Source: RHKX01 sp963784885 (lineage in GTDB: Bacteria; Actinomycetota; Thermoleophilia; Solirubrobacterales; 70-9). Taken from it: 64,000 bases of DNA. This document shows, one piece after another, positions 8,713-16,516 of the stretch (within the stretch, counting starts at the first letter, position 1; the number at the start of each line of letters is the position of its first letter). Made by a program: the position numbers and the translations under genes. The DNA is taken from positions 1 to 64,000 of the forward strand of contig CAWATA010000003.1 in the NCBI GenBank assembly GCA_963784885.1. Direction: 5' to 3'. The notes beneath the pieces were generated by a model. It was not told where the DNA came from, ran no database searches, and saw only the letters and a list, made by a program, of their open reading frames with translations.

Positions 8713-10271
8713 CTACGCGGTACCGACGCTCGAGGCGCCGAATCCGTCGAACCCCTTCAGGTTCCGCAGCCACTCCAGCACCGCCCACGTCGCCTCCAGA
8801 TCCTCGCGGTTGTAGTCGAGGATCTCGCCGAGCAGCGGCTCGCGCTCGGCTGCGTCCTCGCACTCCGTCGCCTCGATGTACTTCGCCATCGACCAGCTGC
8901 CGCCGAACTCCTCGAGCTGGCGCTCGTAGCCGGCGACCGTCTCGACGTCCTTGAGGCTGTAGCTCGAGACCGGGACGGCGACCGAGGCGCGGGTGATCGG
9001 CAGGAGGTCGAGGAGGTTGGCCTTGACCCGGGCGGCGATGCCGTCGGGGTCGCCGTAGCGGGTGATGTACATGTCGAGCTTGACCTGCTCGTAGGTGGCC
9101 CAGTGGACGAAGGGGATGTCGCCGTACTCGTCGAGGATCGCGCGGCACTCGTCGAGGAAGGCGAACCAGCCCTCGCGGTCGCCTTGGGGGCCGAAGCCGG
9201 CGACGGCGGGGCGGAAGGGGCCGGCGTTCTCGCCGAACACCTGGAGGCCCCAGATGTAGATCTTCTCGAGCTCGTCGAGGCGGGGCGGCATGCCCTCGAG
9301 GTCGAACATGACCCAGCTCTTCGCGTCGGGGAGCTCGGGCTCGGCGAGGACGATCGGCTGGCCGGTCTCGAAGGCGCGGGCTGAGGCGAGGATCCGCTCC
9401 GCGTACTCCTCGCCGACCGGCTTCGGCCGCCCGCCCCAGGACCGTTCGAGGCCGGCGAGCGACTCGACGTCGAACTGCGCGAGCAGCTCGGGGATCGTGC
9501 CGGCGCCGCGCGCGTGCAGCTCGTCGACCGTGCCGCGGTCGACCGAGGGGAGGATGCCGACCTCCTGGCGCTCGATCGCCTGCGGCCAGCAGTGCTCGCG
9601 GAAGCCGCAGCCCGATGCACTTCGGGTTCGAGACGTGGACGTCGGGGCGCTCGTCGGCGAAGCGGAGCTCGATCATCCGCTCGAGCAGCCCGAGCGTCTC
9701 CTCGACGACGCTCGGGCTCGTAGGGGACGTCGACGATCTCGTCCGATCCGGAGTGGACCTGGAGGGCGACGGGCGGCGCGCCCATCGTCTGCTCGTAGAG
9801 CCAGCCGTAGGTGTGGAGCTGAAAGACGATGTAGTCGCTGAGGCTGCGGTTGAGCTTCGAGTCGCGGATCGCCCAGTGCTCGCGGGCGGGGAGCATGAAG
9901 TCGGGATGGCCGACGACCTCGACCTCGCGGCCGGCGAGGGTGGTTCTGGCGCGGAGGACGCCCTGGTAGATGACGCGCCGGCGCTCGCGGAGGAGATCGA
10001 GGGTCGCCGACTCCTGCTCCTCGCGGGGAAGCTCGGCGACGTCGACGGCGCGGGGGAAGCGCTCGAGGTGCCGCGCCTCGTGGGCGTGGCCGAGGTCGAA
10101 GAGGACCTCGCGGAAGGCGTCGGGCGGCTCCTCCTCGAACCCGTGGCTCGCGAGCCAGACGCGGAGGTCGCAGCGGCTCGGCTTCAGCAGGTTGTAGAGG
10201 GAGCTCGGGGAGACCCCGGGGACCTCGGGCTCCGGCGCTTCCTCCCGGGATGTTGTCTCGGCGACGCTCAT
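8713..10271 (-). CDS. TM0106-family RecB-like nuclease with RNase H-like C-terminal domain, frameshifted
   Basis: About 519 residues from the ATG at 10271. The N-terminal half is a PD-(D/E)XK RecB-type nuclease: core V-V-G-H-P-D-F followed by D-S-K, and a late cysteine group (C-I-G-C-G-F-R-E-H-C) typical of iron-sulfur RecB nucleases. The C-terminal half carries F-D-L-E-G and a terminal Y-N-R-E-D, a DEDD-type RNase H-like exonuclease core. One extra base near 9722 and one near 9610 break the frame; removing them restores family sequence on both sides, including the cysteine motif. Probably a DNA-processing or defence-associated enzyme; the actual role in this family is unknown. Confidence 0.75.
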
Positions 10272-10314
10272 CGGCACCGATCGGGTCGATCCAGCGGTTA
10301 CGACGCTCGTCACT

Positions 10315-10650
10315 CTATGTCGCCGCGGCCTGCTGAAGCCGGAGGAGCTCGCGCCAGACGACCCCGTAGAGGGCGGCGCGCTCGGCTCCCTGCCGCTCGG
10401 CGACGGCGTTCTTGAAGTTGTCGTAGTCGAGCTCTGCGACGAGCTGGGCGAGCGCGGCGACCCACTCGGCGCGGCTGACGACCGCGCGGTGGCGGTAGTC
10501 GGCGTCCGGGTCCTCGAACGGCTCGAGCGCGGGGATCTGCTCGCGCAGCGCCTCGATGTCCTCACGGGTGCGGGCGCGGACGAGCAGCTTGTCGGGCTCG
10601 TCGCGATGGGCGACGACGCTGTAGAAGCCCTGGGTGGTCGTGACCCACAT
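10315..10650 (-). CDS. Hypothetical protein paired with ARPP-1 gene
   Basis: 111 residues (M-W-V-T-T-T-Q-G-F-Y-S-V-V-A-H-R-D-E), an alpha/beta protein with no signal or membrane helix. It looks like the small single-domain proteins seen next to HNH or DUF genes; no family name can be given. The start lies 3 bases after the stop of the ARPP-1 gene, so the two are translationally coupled and probably work together. Confidence 0.6.
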   Translation of the reverse strand: MWVTTTQGFYSVVAHRDEPDKLLVRARTREDIEALREQIPALEPFEDPDADYRHRAVVSRAEWVAALAQLVAELDYDNFKNAVAERQGAERAALYGVVWRELLRLQQAAAT

Positions 10651-10652
10651 GC

Positions 10653-11681
10653 TCAGCGACCCCGCCGGTGCGAAGGCCGGTTGATGCGGCCGGCGCGCGG
10701 GCCCGGGCCGGCCGACTCGTCCTCGTCGGCGTCGCTCGGGTAGGCGGTCAGCTGGACGAGCTCGCCCTCGTGGATCAGCGCCGAGCCCTCGACGCCGTTG
10801 GCCGCGAAGCGCGCCGTCCGGCCGAGCCCGGGACCAGGAGTGGACTCGGCCGCCGGCGCGTCGGCGACCAGCAGGGAGAAGCCGCGGACGGTGCTCGCGT
10901 CCGCCGCCCCCGGCTCCCGGCGGCCGTTGCGCTCGTGGGCGAGCGCGTCGAGCGCGTAGCCCTCGACGATCGCCGGGTGCAGGGCGGCGTAGACGTCGGC
11001 GCGGCCGACGAAGTCGAGGATCGCGACCCGGCCGCCGATCACCGCGACCGAGCCGCACTGGCCGTCGCGGAGCTCGATGCCGGCCGTGATCTCGCCGAGG
11101 CTCGAGCGGTGGTCGTCGAAGAAGTCGCTCATCGCTCCGGTCGGGGAGGCGGAGGCGAGCTCGGCGCCGCGGCTTGCGACCTCGCGCCAGACGGAGGACT
11201 GGTCGGCCCGCGCGACCCTGTTCATCGCCATGCTCGCCCGCACCTGGCGGTTCTTGAGCCGGCGCAGGCGCGGGTCGGCCGCCTGGCGGGAGGGGCGGAA
11301 GCGCTCGCCGTGGCGGCTGCCGTCCCAGCGTCCCTGCTCGACGCAGCTCACCGGGATCTGCGACTTCGAGCCGGCGGCGAGAAGGATCGAGACGTCGAGG
11401 ACGCGGTTCTGCTGGGCGCCGAGGATCTCCTCGCCCTCGTAGAGCAGCACGTCCTTATTGCTTGCGTTCTTGACGGTGAGGTCGTTGACGGACGCTCCGC
11501 CCTCGAGCTCGGTGATCTCGACCTGGCCGGCGAGCGTCGCGAGCGCGGCGTAGTCGAGGGTCGTCGGCGGGCCGTAGAGGGGGTAGACGACGAGGGCGTC
11601 GGCGCCCTGGGGCTCGCCGATCCGGATCGGCTCGGCGAGGTGGTCGGAGAGGGTGGCCTGTTGGCCGGCAAGGTTGCTCAT
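10653..11681 (-). CDS. ARPP-1 (DUF6569) family protein
   Basis: 342 residues. The hallmark of the ARPP-1 family (ARG and rhodanese-phosphatase-superfamily-associated protein domain) is clear: L-Y-E-G-E-E-I-L-G-A-Q-Q-N-R, then an I-P-V-S-C-V-E-Q-G-R-W strand. The family lies in predicted signalling and conflict gene neighbourhoods, but its biochemical activity is not established. Cytoplasmic, no membrane segment. The C-terminus is a proline/arginine-rich disordered tail. Co-transcribed with the 111-residue gene downstream, and possibly with the small gene and the cyclotransferase upstream. Confidence 0.8.
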   Translation of the reverse strand: MSNLAGQQATLSDHLAEPIRIGEPQGADALVVYPLYGPPTTLDYAALATLAGQVEITELEGGASVNDLTVKNASNKDVLLYEGEEILGAQQNRVLDVSILLAAGSKSQIPVSCVEQGRWDGSRHGERFRPSRQAADPRLRRLKNRQVRASMAMNRVARADQSSVWREVASRGAELASASPTGAMSDFFDDHRSSLGEITAGIELRDGQCGSVAVIGGRVAILDFVGRADVYAALHPAIVEGYALDALAHERNGRREPGAADASTVRGFSLLVADAPAAESTPGPGLGRTARFAANGVEGSALIHEGELVQLTAYPSDADEDESAGPGPRAGRINRPSHRRGR

Positions 11682-11727
11682 GTGGTCCTCTGTCGCGCCG
11701 GCGGGCCGAAACCTGACACGGCTCGCC

Positions 11728-11973
11728 TCACTCGCTCGCGAGGTCGGCGGCGAGCAGGCCGATGATCACCCCGAGGAAGGTCGAGGCGCCGTCGCGGATC
11801 TCCTCGGCCTCGAAGATCCGCTCGTGGACGAGCGCGCGACCGTCGTCGTCGATCCCGACCGCCTCCATCAGGCACTGCACGGCCTCCATCGGGACGCCGC
11901 CGGGCTCGTGGATCGCGCGGAAGGCGTCGATCCGGTCGAGGGCCTGCTCGAGGCTGTCGGTCACGTCGCTCAC
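11728..11973 (-). CDS. Small hypothetical protein
   Basis: 81 residues from a GTG at 11973; the open frame extends upstream without a better start. Mostly alpha-helical (D-S-L-E-Q-A-L-D-R-I-D-A-F-R) with a hydrophobic last helix (L-G-V-I-I-G-L-L-A-A-D-L). Not recognised. It lies between the cyclotransferase and ARPP-1 genes, all on the minus strand with gaps under 50 bases, so one operon is likely. Confidence 0.5.
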   Translation of the reverse strand: MSDVTDSLEQALDRIDAFRAIHEPGGVPMEAVQCLMEAVGIDDDGRALVHERIFEAEEIRDGASTFLGVIIGLLAADLASE

Positions 11974-12014
11974 CGCTTGGAAGTCGCAGCGGTGGCCGCC
12001 GATCTGACGTGCGC

Positions 12015-12513
12015 TCAGTCGGCGAGGCCGCGCAGGCGCTTGCGGCCGTCGGGACGGAAGCGGGAGACGCCGCGCTCGGCCAGCTCCTCGCGGGTCGCCC
12101 GCAGGGCCGCGGCCAGCTCGTCGTGGGGGAGCCCCCAGTCGTCGTAGCCGCGGGCGATCCGCTCGAAGTACCAGGGCGAGGGGAGGCCGAGGTAGTCGTC
12201 GGAGGTCATCACGTAGGCGATCGCCTCGAGCGGCCCGCTCTCGGTGTCGACCGCGAGCAGGCGCCGCTCGTAGAGGTGCGGTGCGCCCTCGTAGCGGTCG
12301 AGCGCGCGAAGGTCGGCCCGAGTGATGCCGCCAGAGCGCGCCGGCGACGGTCGCTTCGGGCGCCGGCTCGATGTCGGCGACGCCGCGGAAGGTCAGCCGC
12401 CAGCCGGCGAGCGCGGCCGCCGTCAGCGGCTTCGCGCCCGGGCAGCGGACGAGCATGTCGGCGCGGTTCAGGTTCGAGCCGTAGGCGAAGTAGTAGGTGG
12501 GGGACTGGGCCAT
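12015..12513 (-). CDS. Gamma-glutamylcyclotransferase-like protein, frameshifted
   Basis: About 165 residues of the GGCT/AIG2 fold, which release 5-oxoproline from gamma-glutamyl compounds. The substrate loop Y-Y-F-A-Y-G-S-N-L is at the N-terminus. The probable catalytic glutamate is in R-Y-E-G-A-P-H-L-Y, read after a one-base shift near 12325. The rest continues to R-K-R-L-R-G-L-A-D with its stop at 12015. Unless corrected, the frame runs on into the next gene and gives a false 261-residue fusion. Divergent from the VWA gene across 82 bases. Confidence 0.75.
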
Positions 12514-12595
12514 GCCTCCATCTGTCGGAGCGAAGGCGGTTGTCTGACAGGGAGGCCGGTGTCAGGACCCGCGGTCGGCGCGCGACAGAGGCTCC

Positions 12596-13853
12596 ATGCA
12601 GATCAACACGAAGCTCGATTTCGATCTCGTCGCCGTCGAGAACGAAGACACCGTCCACATCCTCCTCGACCTCACCGCGCCGACTCCCGCCGACGCCGAG
12701 GCGCGACCGCCGGCGACCCTCCAAGTCGTCCTCGACCGCTCCGGCTCGATGGCGGACGGCCGCCTGGAGGCGGCGCTGGTCGCGATCGACCGGCTGCTCG
12801 GCCGGCTCGGTCCCGAGGATCGGTTCGGACTGGTGATGTTCGACGACCAGGTGCAGGTCCCGGTCGCTGCAGGGCCGGTCGGCGACCGAATCCATGCCCG
12901 GTCGGTGCTCGCACAGATATATCCGGGCGGGATGACCGATCTCGCCAGCGGCTACACGCGCGGGATCCAGGAGGCCCAGCGCGTCACCCCCGAGGACGGC
13001 TCGGCGACGCTGGTCCTGCTCTCCGACGGCCACGCGAACGTCGGCGTCACCGACCTCGACGCGCTCGAGCAGTTCGCGTCCGGCGCCCAGCGCGCCCGCA
13101 TCAGCAGCTCGACCGTCGGCATCGGCCTCGGCTACGACGAGGATCTGCTCGCCGCGATCGCCCGCGGCGGCGCCGGCAACACCCACTTCGCCGAGAACGG
13201 CGACGACGCGGGGGCCGCGCTCGCCTCCGAGGTCGAGGGACTGCTCACCGAGAGCGTCCAGGCGGTCAGCCTCACGGTCCGGCCGTCGAACGACGTCGCC
13301 GCGGTCCGCCTCTACAACGACCTGCCGGCGACGACGATCGACGGCGGCTTCATGGTCGAGCTCGGGAACCTCCACGCGGCCGAGCAGCGGCGCCTGATCC
13401 TCGAGGCCGACGTCCCCGCGATCGCCGGCGTCGGCCTCGCCTCGATCTGCGACCTCGAGCTGCGCTGGATCGACCTCGAGACGATGAAGAGCGAGCGCGC
13501 CGACATCCCCGTCCACGTCAACGTCGTGCCGGGCGACGAGGCCGCCGGGCCGGACCGCGAACCCCGAGGTGACGACCGAGCTCAGCTTCCAGCAGGCGCA
13601 GCGCGCCAAGCGGGAGGCGTCGGAGGCGCTCGCCGCCGGCGACCTCGACCGCGCGAAGCGAACGTGGAACGCTGCCTCGATCGGGCTCAGCGAGCTCGAC
13701 CTCTCGGACGCGCCGCCCGAGGTCGCCGAGGAGATCGCCGCCGAGGCGCAGGTCCTCGAGGACCTCGCCGAGCGGGCGGAGATCGATGAGCTGGCCGCCC
13801 GCAAGGAGTCGCTCGCCGACTTCCACATGAAGTCGCGCAAGCGCGGGCGCTGA
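12596..13853 (+). CDS. VWA-domain protein, frameshifted
   Basis: About 418 residues. A von Willebrand A domain spans roughly residues 40-210 with an intact MIDAS (D-R-S-G-S-M, later T-D-L and L-S-D-G-H). A beta-rich domain and a charged coiled-coil tail follow. A shift near 13553 separates body and tail. No signal peptide, so a cytoplasmic metal-dependent adaptor is likely. Related VWA proteins partner with MoxR ATPases or Ter systems, but none is adjacent here. Confidence 0.75.
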
Positions 13854-13969
13854 GCCCCGGCCGCGAATCGGCGCACTTCAGCCGGTGATTCGGCACGAAT
13901 GTCACCCACGTGTGGCACGGCGTCCGGCATCGTCAGCGGGGCGTGATGTCTACAGCGAAACAGGTTGAT

Positions 13970-13991
13970 CTGTACGCACAATGTCTGTACG
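13970..13991 (+). promoter_or_regulatory. Direct repeat, candidate antitoxin operator
   Basis: The heptamer CTGTACG occurs at 13970-13976 and 13985-13991, 15 bases apart, straddling the first ATG of the antitoxin gene. RHH antitoxins commonly autorepress by binding short repeats over their own promoter. The position suits that, but no binding data exist. Confidence 0.45.
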
Positions 13992-14280
13992 TTATGGAGA
14001 GATGGCAGCTGAGAGCGACACCCGGGATCTCCGCTGGAACCTCCGCGTCGCCGAGTCCGAGGATGAGCTCGTGAGGGCCGCGTCGGAGTCCGTCGATGCG
14101 AGCTTCACGAGTTTCGTGCGCTCCGCCGCCGTAACCGAGGCGAGACGGGTCCTGGCCGACCGCGAACGGTTCGAGATCCCGGCCCTGGAGTGGGAGAGGT
14201 TCAGCGAGCTCCTCGATCGACCGGCTCGCGTTCCCGCCGGTCTCCGCGATCTCTTCTCGAAGCCGAGCGCATTCGAGTAA
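13981..14280 (+). CDS. TacA-like DUF1778 ribbon-helix-helix antitoxin
   Basis: 99 residues. The N-terminal half (L-R-W-N-L-R-V-A then an amphipathic helix ending in the F-T-S-F-V-R-S-A-A turn) fits the ribbon-helix-helix DNA-binding DUF1778 antitoxins. The C-terminal half (W-E-R-F-S-E-L-L-D-R-P) is the toxin-binding region. The start is uncertain between 13981 and 14002; the latter has GGAGAG directly before it. Its stop is 7 bases before a GNAT gene, the standard arrangement of TacA-TacT modules. Confidence 0.8.
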   Translation: MSVRYGEMAAESDTRDLRWNLRVAESEDELVRAASESVDASFTSFVRSAAVTEARRVLADRERFEIPALEWERFSELLDRPARVPAGLRDLFSKPSAFE

Positions 14281-14287
14281 GCCGGCC

Positions 14288-14806
14288 GTGGGCTATTCGA
14301 GGCCCGAGCCGCTCGGCGCGAACCACCGACTTGAAGGATTCGAATGTGGCGAGGCGTCCATCGATACGTGGCTGCATCGCCACGCGCGCCACGCTGAGTC
14401 GGCGAGCAGCGCCCGGACCTTCGTTACGACCAGCGACGGGGAGCGGGTCGCGGGTTTCTTCTCGCTGACCGTCGGACAGGTCCGCCCCGAGGATGCGACC
14501 GTTCGCGCTCTCAAAGGCCAGCCGGCAGACCGGCCGGTACCGGTCGTGATCCTCGCCCGGCTCGGCGTCGATCGCGTCCACCAGGGCCGCGGGCTCGGTC
14601 GGTCGCTGTTGCAGGAAGCGATGCTCCGCTTCGTCACGATCGCCGAGAACGCCGGCGTCCGGGGGTTGGTCGCCCATGCGCAGGACGAGCGCGCGAAGGC
14701 TTTCTACCTGCGATTCGGCTTCGAGCCGTCCCCGACGGATCCGCTCCACCTGATCGTCCTGGCCAAAGACCTGCAGTTGTTCTTGAGAGAGGTCGACAGC
14801 GCCTGA
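14288..14806 (+). CDS. TacT-like GNAT acetyltransferase toxin
   Basis: 172 residues. GNAT fold with acetyl-CoA motif A A-R-L-G-V-D-R-V-H-Q-G-R-G-L-G-R and motif B tyrosine in A-K-A-F-Y-L-R-F-G-F. The start G-Y-S-R-P-E-P-L and F-E-C-G-E-A-S-I-D-T-W-L segment are characteristic of toxins that acetylate aminoacyl-tRNA and block translation (TacT/AtaT group). Paired with the DUF1778 gene upstream. Toxicity and tRNA target are inferred from the family. Confidence 0.85.
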   Translation: MGYSRPEPLGANHRLEGFECGEASIDTWLHRHARHAESASSARTFVTTSDGERVAGFFSLTVGQVRPEDATVRALKGQPADRPVPVVILARLGVDRVHQGRGLGRSLLQEAMLRFVTIAENAGVRGLVAHAQDERAKAFYLRFGFEPSPTDPLHLIVLAKDLQLFLREVDSA

Positions 14807-14830
14807 GGGCGGGTCTGCATCGGCGGACGC

Positions 14831-15262
14831 CTAGCTGGGCGCTTCGGAGCTTGCGTCGTTCGGATGCCCGACCGGCACATGCTTGCGGTGCTCGGCGCGC
14901 TCGCGGTTGAGCATGTTCGGGTAGATGAACCAGTAGCACCAGCCGTCGATCTCGAGGTAGGTGTTCTGCATCTCGTAGTCGGGTCGGTAGGGCGCCCGGT
15001 AGGTGGCGCGATAGCCGGTGTCCCTGATCAGCCGTCGAAACCGCTCGAAGTCGGCGTCGTCGACCTCCCGCCAGTCGGCGATCACGTACTGGTGGGGATC
15101 GGGCTGCGCGTGGCGGTGCTCGCGGTACTTCGCTGTCGCCTCTTCCTCGGTCAGCCCATCTCCGACGGGAACCTGCCTGACCCATCGCCACGGGACCGCG
15201 GCGATGAAATCGCGCGCTTCGGCGGGCGTCATCACGGACCCGCGTTCGCGGGGGTCGGCCAT
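14831..15262 (-). CDS. Hypothetical protein
   Basis: 143 residues, cytoplasmic, rich in aromatic residues (W-R-W-V-R, E-I-D-G-W-C-Y-W-F-I-Y-P-N-M-L-N-R-E). The pattern M-Q-N-T-Y-L-E-I-D-G-W-x-Y-W suggests a small conserved alpha/beta domain, but I do not recognise the family. An internal methionine 10 residues in is an alternative start. Its stop is 24 bases beyond the end of the convergent GNAT toxin. Confidence 0.6.
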   Translation of the reverse strand: MADPRERGSVMTPAEARDFIAAVPWRWVRQVPVGDGLTEEEATAKYREHRHAQPDPHQYVIADWREVDDADFERFRRLIRDTGYRATYRAPYRPDYEMQNTYLEIDGWCYWFIYPNMLNRERAEHRKHVPVGHPNDASSEAPS

Positions 15263-15266
15263 TCGC

Positions 15267-15749
15267 TTACTCCTCGCCCTCTTCGCGGAAGACCCAGTCG
15301 AGGTCGTCGCCGGAGAGGTGCTCGAAGTGCTCGAGCTTCCCGGCCCGCAGGCGGGCGCGGCCGGCGAAGTGGTCGAACTCCTCGCAGAACTCGTGGTCGA
15401 AGGTCAGGCTCGGATGGGCGGTGGAGACGGTGAAGAGCCAGACGTCGGGGGTCGAGTTCGCGGTCTCGAAGTCGTAGCGGACGCTCCCGGCGCCGGGGTC
15501 GCCCTCGATCTCGGGGTAGAGCGCGTTCCACTTCGTTCCCCAGTTGTCGACGGCCCAGAGGTAGGAGGGCGGCAGCCCTGTCGAGGAGCTGCTGAGGTCG
15601 AGGTCGTCGGGGATCGGGACGTGGCGGCGGAAGTCGAGGACGCACTCGTCGCCATCGTCGAAGTCGGGACCGCGCAGCAGTTCGACGAGTGCCGCAAGGT
15701 CGTCCGGAAGCCCGGAGACGACGAGCCGGTTGAAGACGGAGTTGGCCAT
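15267..15749 (-). CDS. Api92-like/DUF1281-type protein
   Basis: 160 residues. It begins with A-N-S-V-F-N-R-L-V-V-S-G (a ferredoxin-like beta-alpha-beta start) and carries W-A-V-D-N-W-G-T-K-W-N-A and T-A-H-P-S-L-T-F-D-H-E-F-C, the pattern of the Api92-like family common on phages, plasmids and genomic islands. Function unknown. Start ATG overlaps the stop of the next upstream gene (ATGA), so they are one unit. Confidence 0.65.
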   Translation of the reverse strand: MANSVFNRLVVSGLPDDLAALVELLRGPDFDDGDECVLDFRRHVPIPDDLDLSSSSTGLPPSYLWAVDNWGTKWNALYPEIEGDPGAGSVRYDFETANSTPDVWLFTVSTAHPSLTFDHEFCEEFDHFAGRARLRAGKLEHFEHLSGDDLDWVFREEGEE

Positions 15750-15970
15750 CAGTGATCGTCCGGCATGAGCTCGGGCCGGCCCCAGGAGATTTCGACGGTC
15801 TCCCACACGCGGTCGATCTCGTCGAGCATCACCTTCGGCACCGGGAACTCGTAGCGCTGCCGGAAGAGGACGTCCGGGACGGCGGAGGCGATGTTGCGCC
15901 TCAGCGCCGGCTCGTCGACGACGTCGTCGAGCGTGTCGGAGACCGAGAGATGGACTCGGTACTTCCGCAC
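15749..15970 (-). CDS. Small hypothetical protein coupled to the Api92-like gene
   Basis: 73 residues, M-R-K-Y-R-V-H-L-S-V-S-D start and an acidic C-terminus. Probably a small alpha/beta protein; not recognised. Overlaps the following gene by the ATGA tetranucleotide. Confidence 0.55.
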   Translation of the reverse strand: MRKYRVHLSVSDTLDDVVDEPALRRNIASAVPDVLFRQRYEFPVPKVMLDEIDRVWETVEISWGRPELMPDDH

Positions 15971-16088
15971 GGGTGTTCAGTCGTTCCGAGGGCAGCTGAC
16001 CTGACAGACGTGGCTCTGCCCCGCCGAGCGCAGCTTGATCATGGGTCGCCGGCGGGGGCGGTCGCAGGCGCCCCGGGATCGACCGGGT

Positions 16089-16292
16089 GTGGCGAAGAAG
16101 TACCGGGATGTGACGAAGGCGCTCCGTCAGGCGGGCTGGACGCGGCAGCGCTCCAAGGGGAGCCACGAGGTCTGGGTTCATCCGGACGGACGCCATGTGG
16201 TCGTCCCCGGTGGTGGTCATGCAAACCGCGAAGTCCCCGTCGGAACCCTCGCTACGATCAGACGTGAGACAGGTGTCAAGGAGCTGCGATGA
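16089..16292 (+). CDS. hicA: HicA-type mRNA interferase toxin
   Basis: 67 residues from the GTG at 16089 (V-A-K-K-Y-R-D-V-T-K-A-L-R-Q-A-G-W). The double-stranded-RNA-binding-like fold with the catalytic histidine in G-S-H-E-V-W-V-H-P and the V-P-V-G-T-L-A-T-I-R-R helix identify HicA, a ribosome-independent mRNA-cleaving toxin. A longer frame from 16035 adds an arginine-rich leader without family match. The stop overlaps the hicB start as ATGA. Confidence 0.85.
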   Translation: MAKKYRDVTKALRQAGWTRQRSKGSHEVWVHPDGRHVVVPGGGHANREVPVGTLATIRRETGVKELR

Positions 16293-16501
16293 GTGAGTAC
16301 AGGGTGGTCTTCGAGCCGGCGGACGACGGTAGTTGGTCGGCCTATTCGATCGATCTGCCGGGCGTGTTCTCCAGCGGGGCCAACCGGGCAGAGGTCGAGT
16401 CGAACATGCGCGAGGCGCTCGCCCTTCATCTGGAGGAACTTCGCCGCCGAGGTGAGTCGCCGCCGCCGCCCGAATCGGAGACGGCAGTCATCGCACTCTG
16501 A
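16289..16501 (+). CDS. hicB: HicB-type antitoxin
   Basis: 70 residues with the HicB partial RNase H-like fold (Y-R-V-V-F-E-P-A-D-D-G-S-W-S-A-Y then D-L-P-G-V-F-S-S-G and the helix A-E-V-E-S-N-M-R-E-A-L). It lacks an added DNA-binding domain, so it resembles the short HicB forms. It neutralises HicA by covering its active site. Gene order toxin-antitoxin is the usual one for this family. Confidence 0.85.
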   Translation: MSEYRVVFEPADDGSWSAYSIDLPGVFSSGANRAEVESNMREALALHLEELRRRGESPPPPESETAVIAL

Positions 16502-16516
16502 ACCTCGGGCTCGCGT

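Noticed and set aside
11728..12513. A single 261-residue protein joining cyclotransferase and the small downstream gene
   Set aside because: The middle reads as Arg/Pro-rich shadow sequence; a one-base shift near 12325 restores the cyclotransferase with its own stop at 12015.
16035..16088. Longer N-terminus for HicA
   Set aside because: The extra residues are an Arg-rich stretch without family match; the GTG at 16089 gives the normal HicA length.
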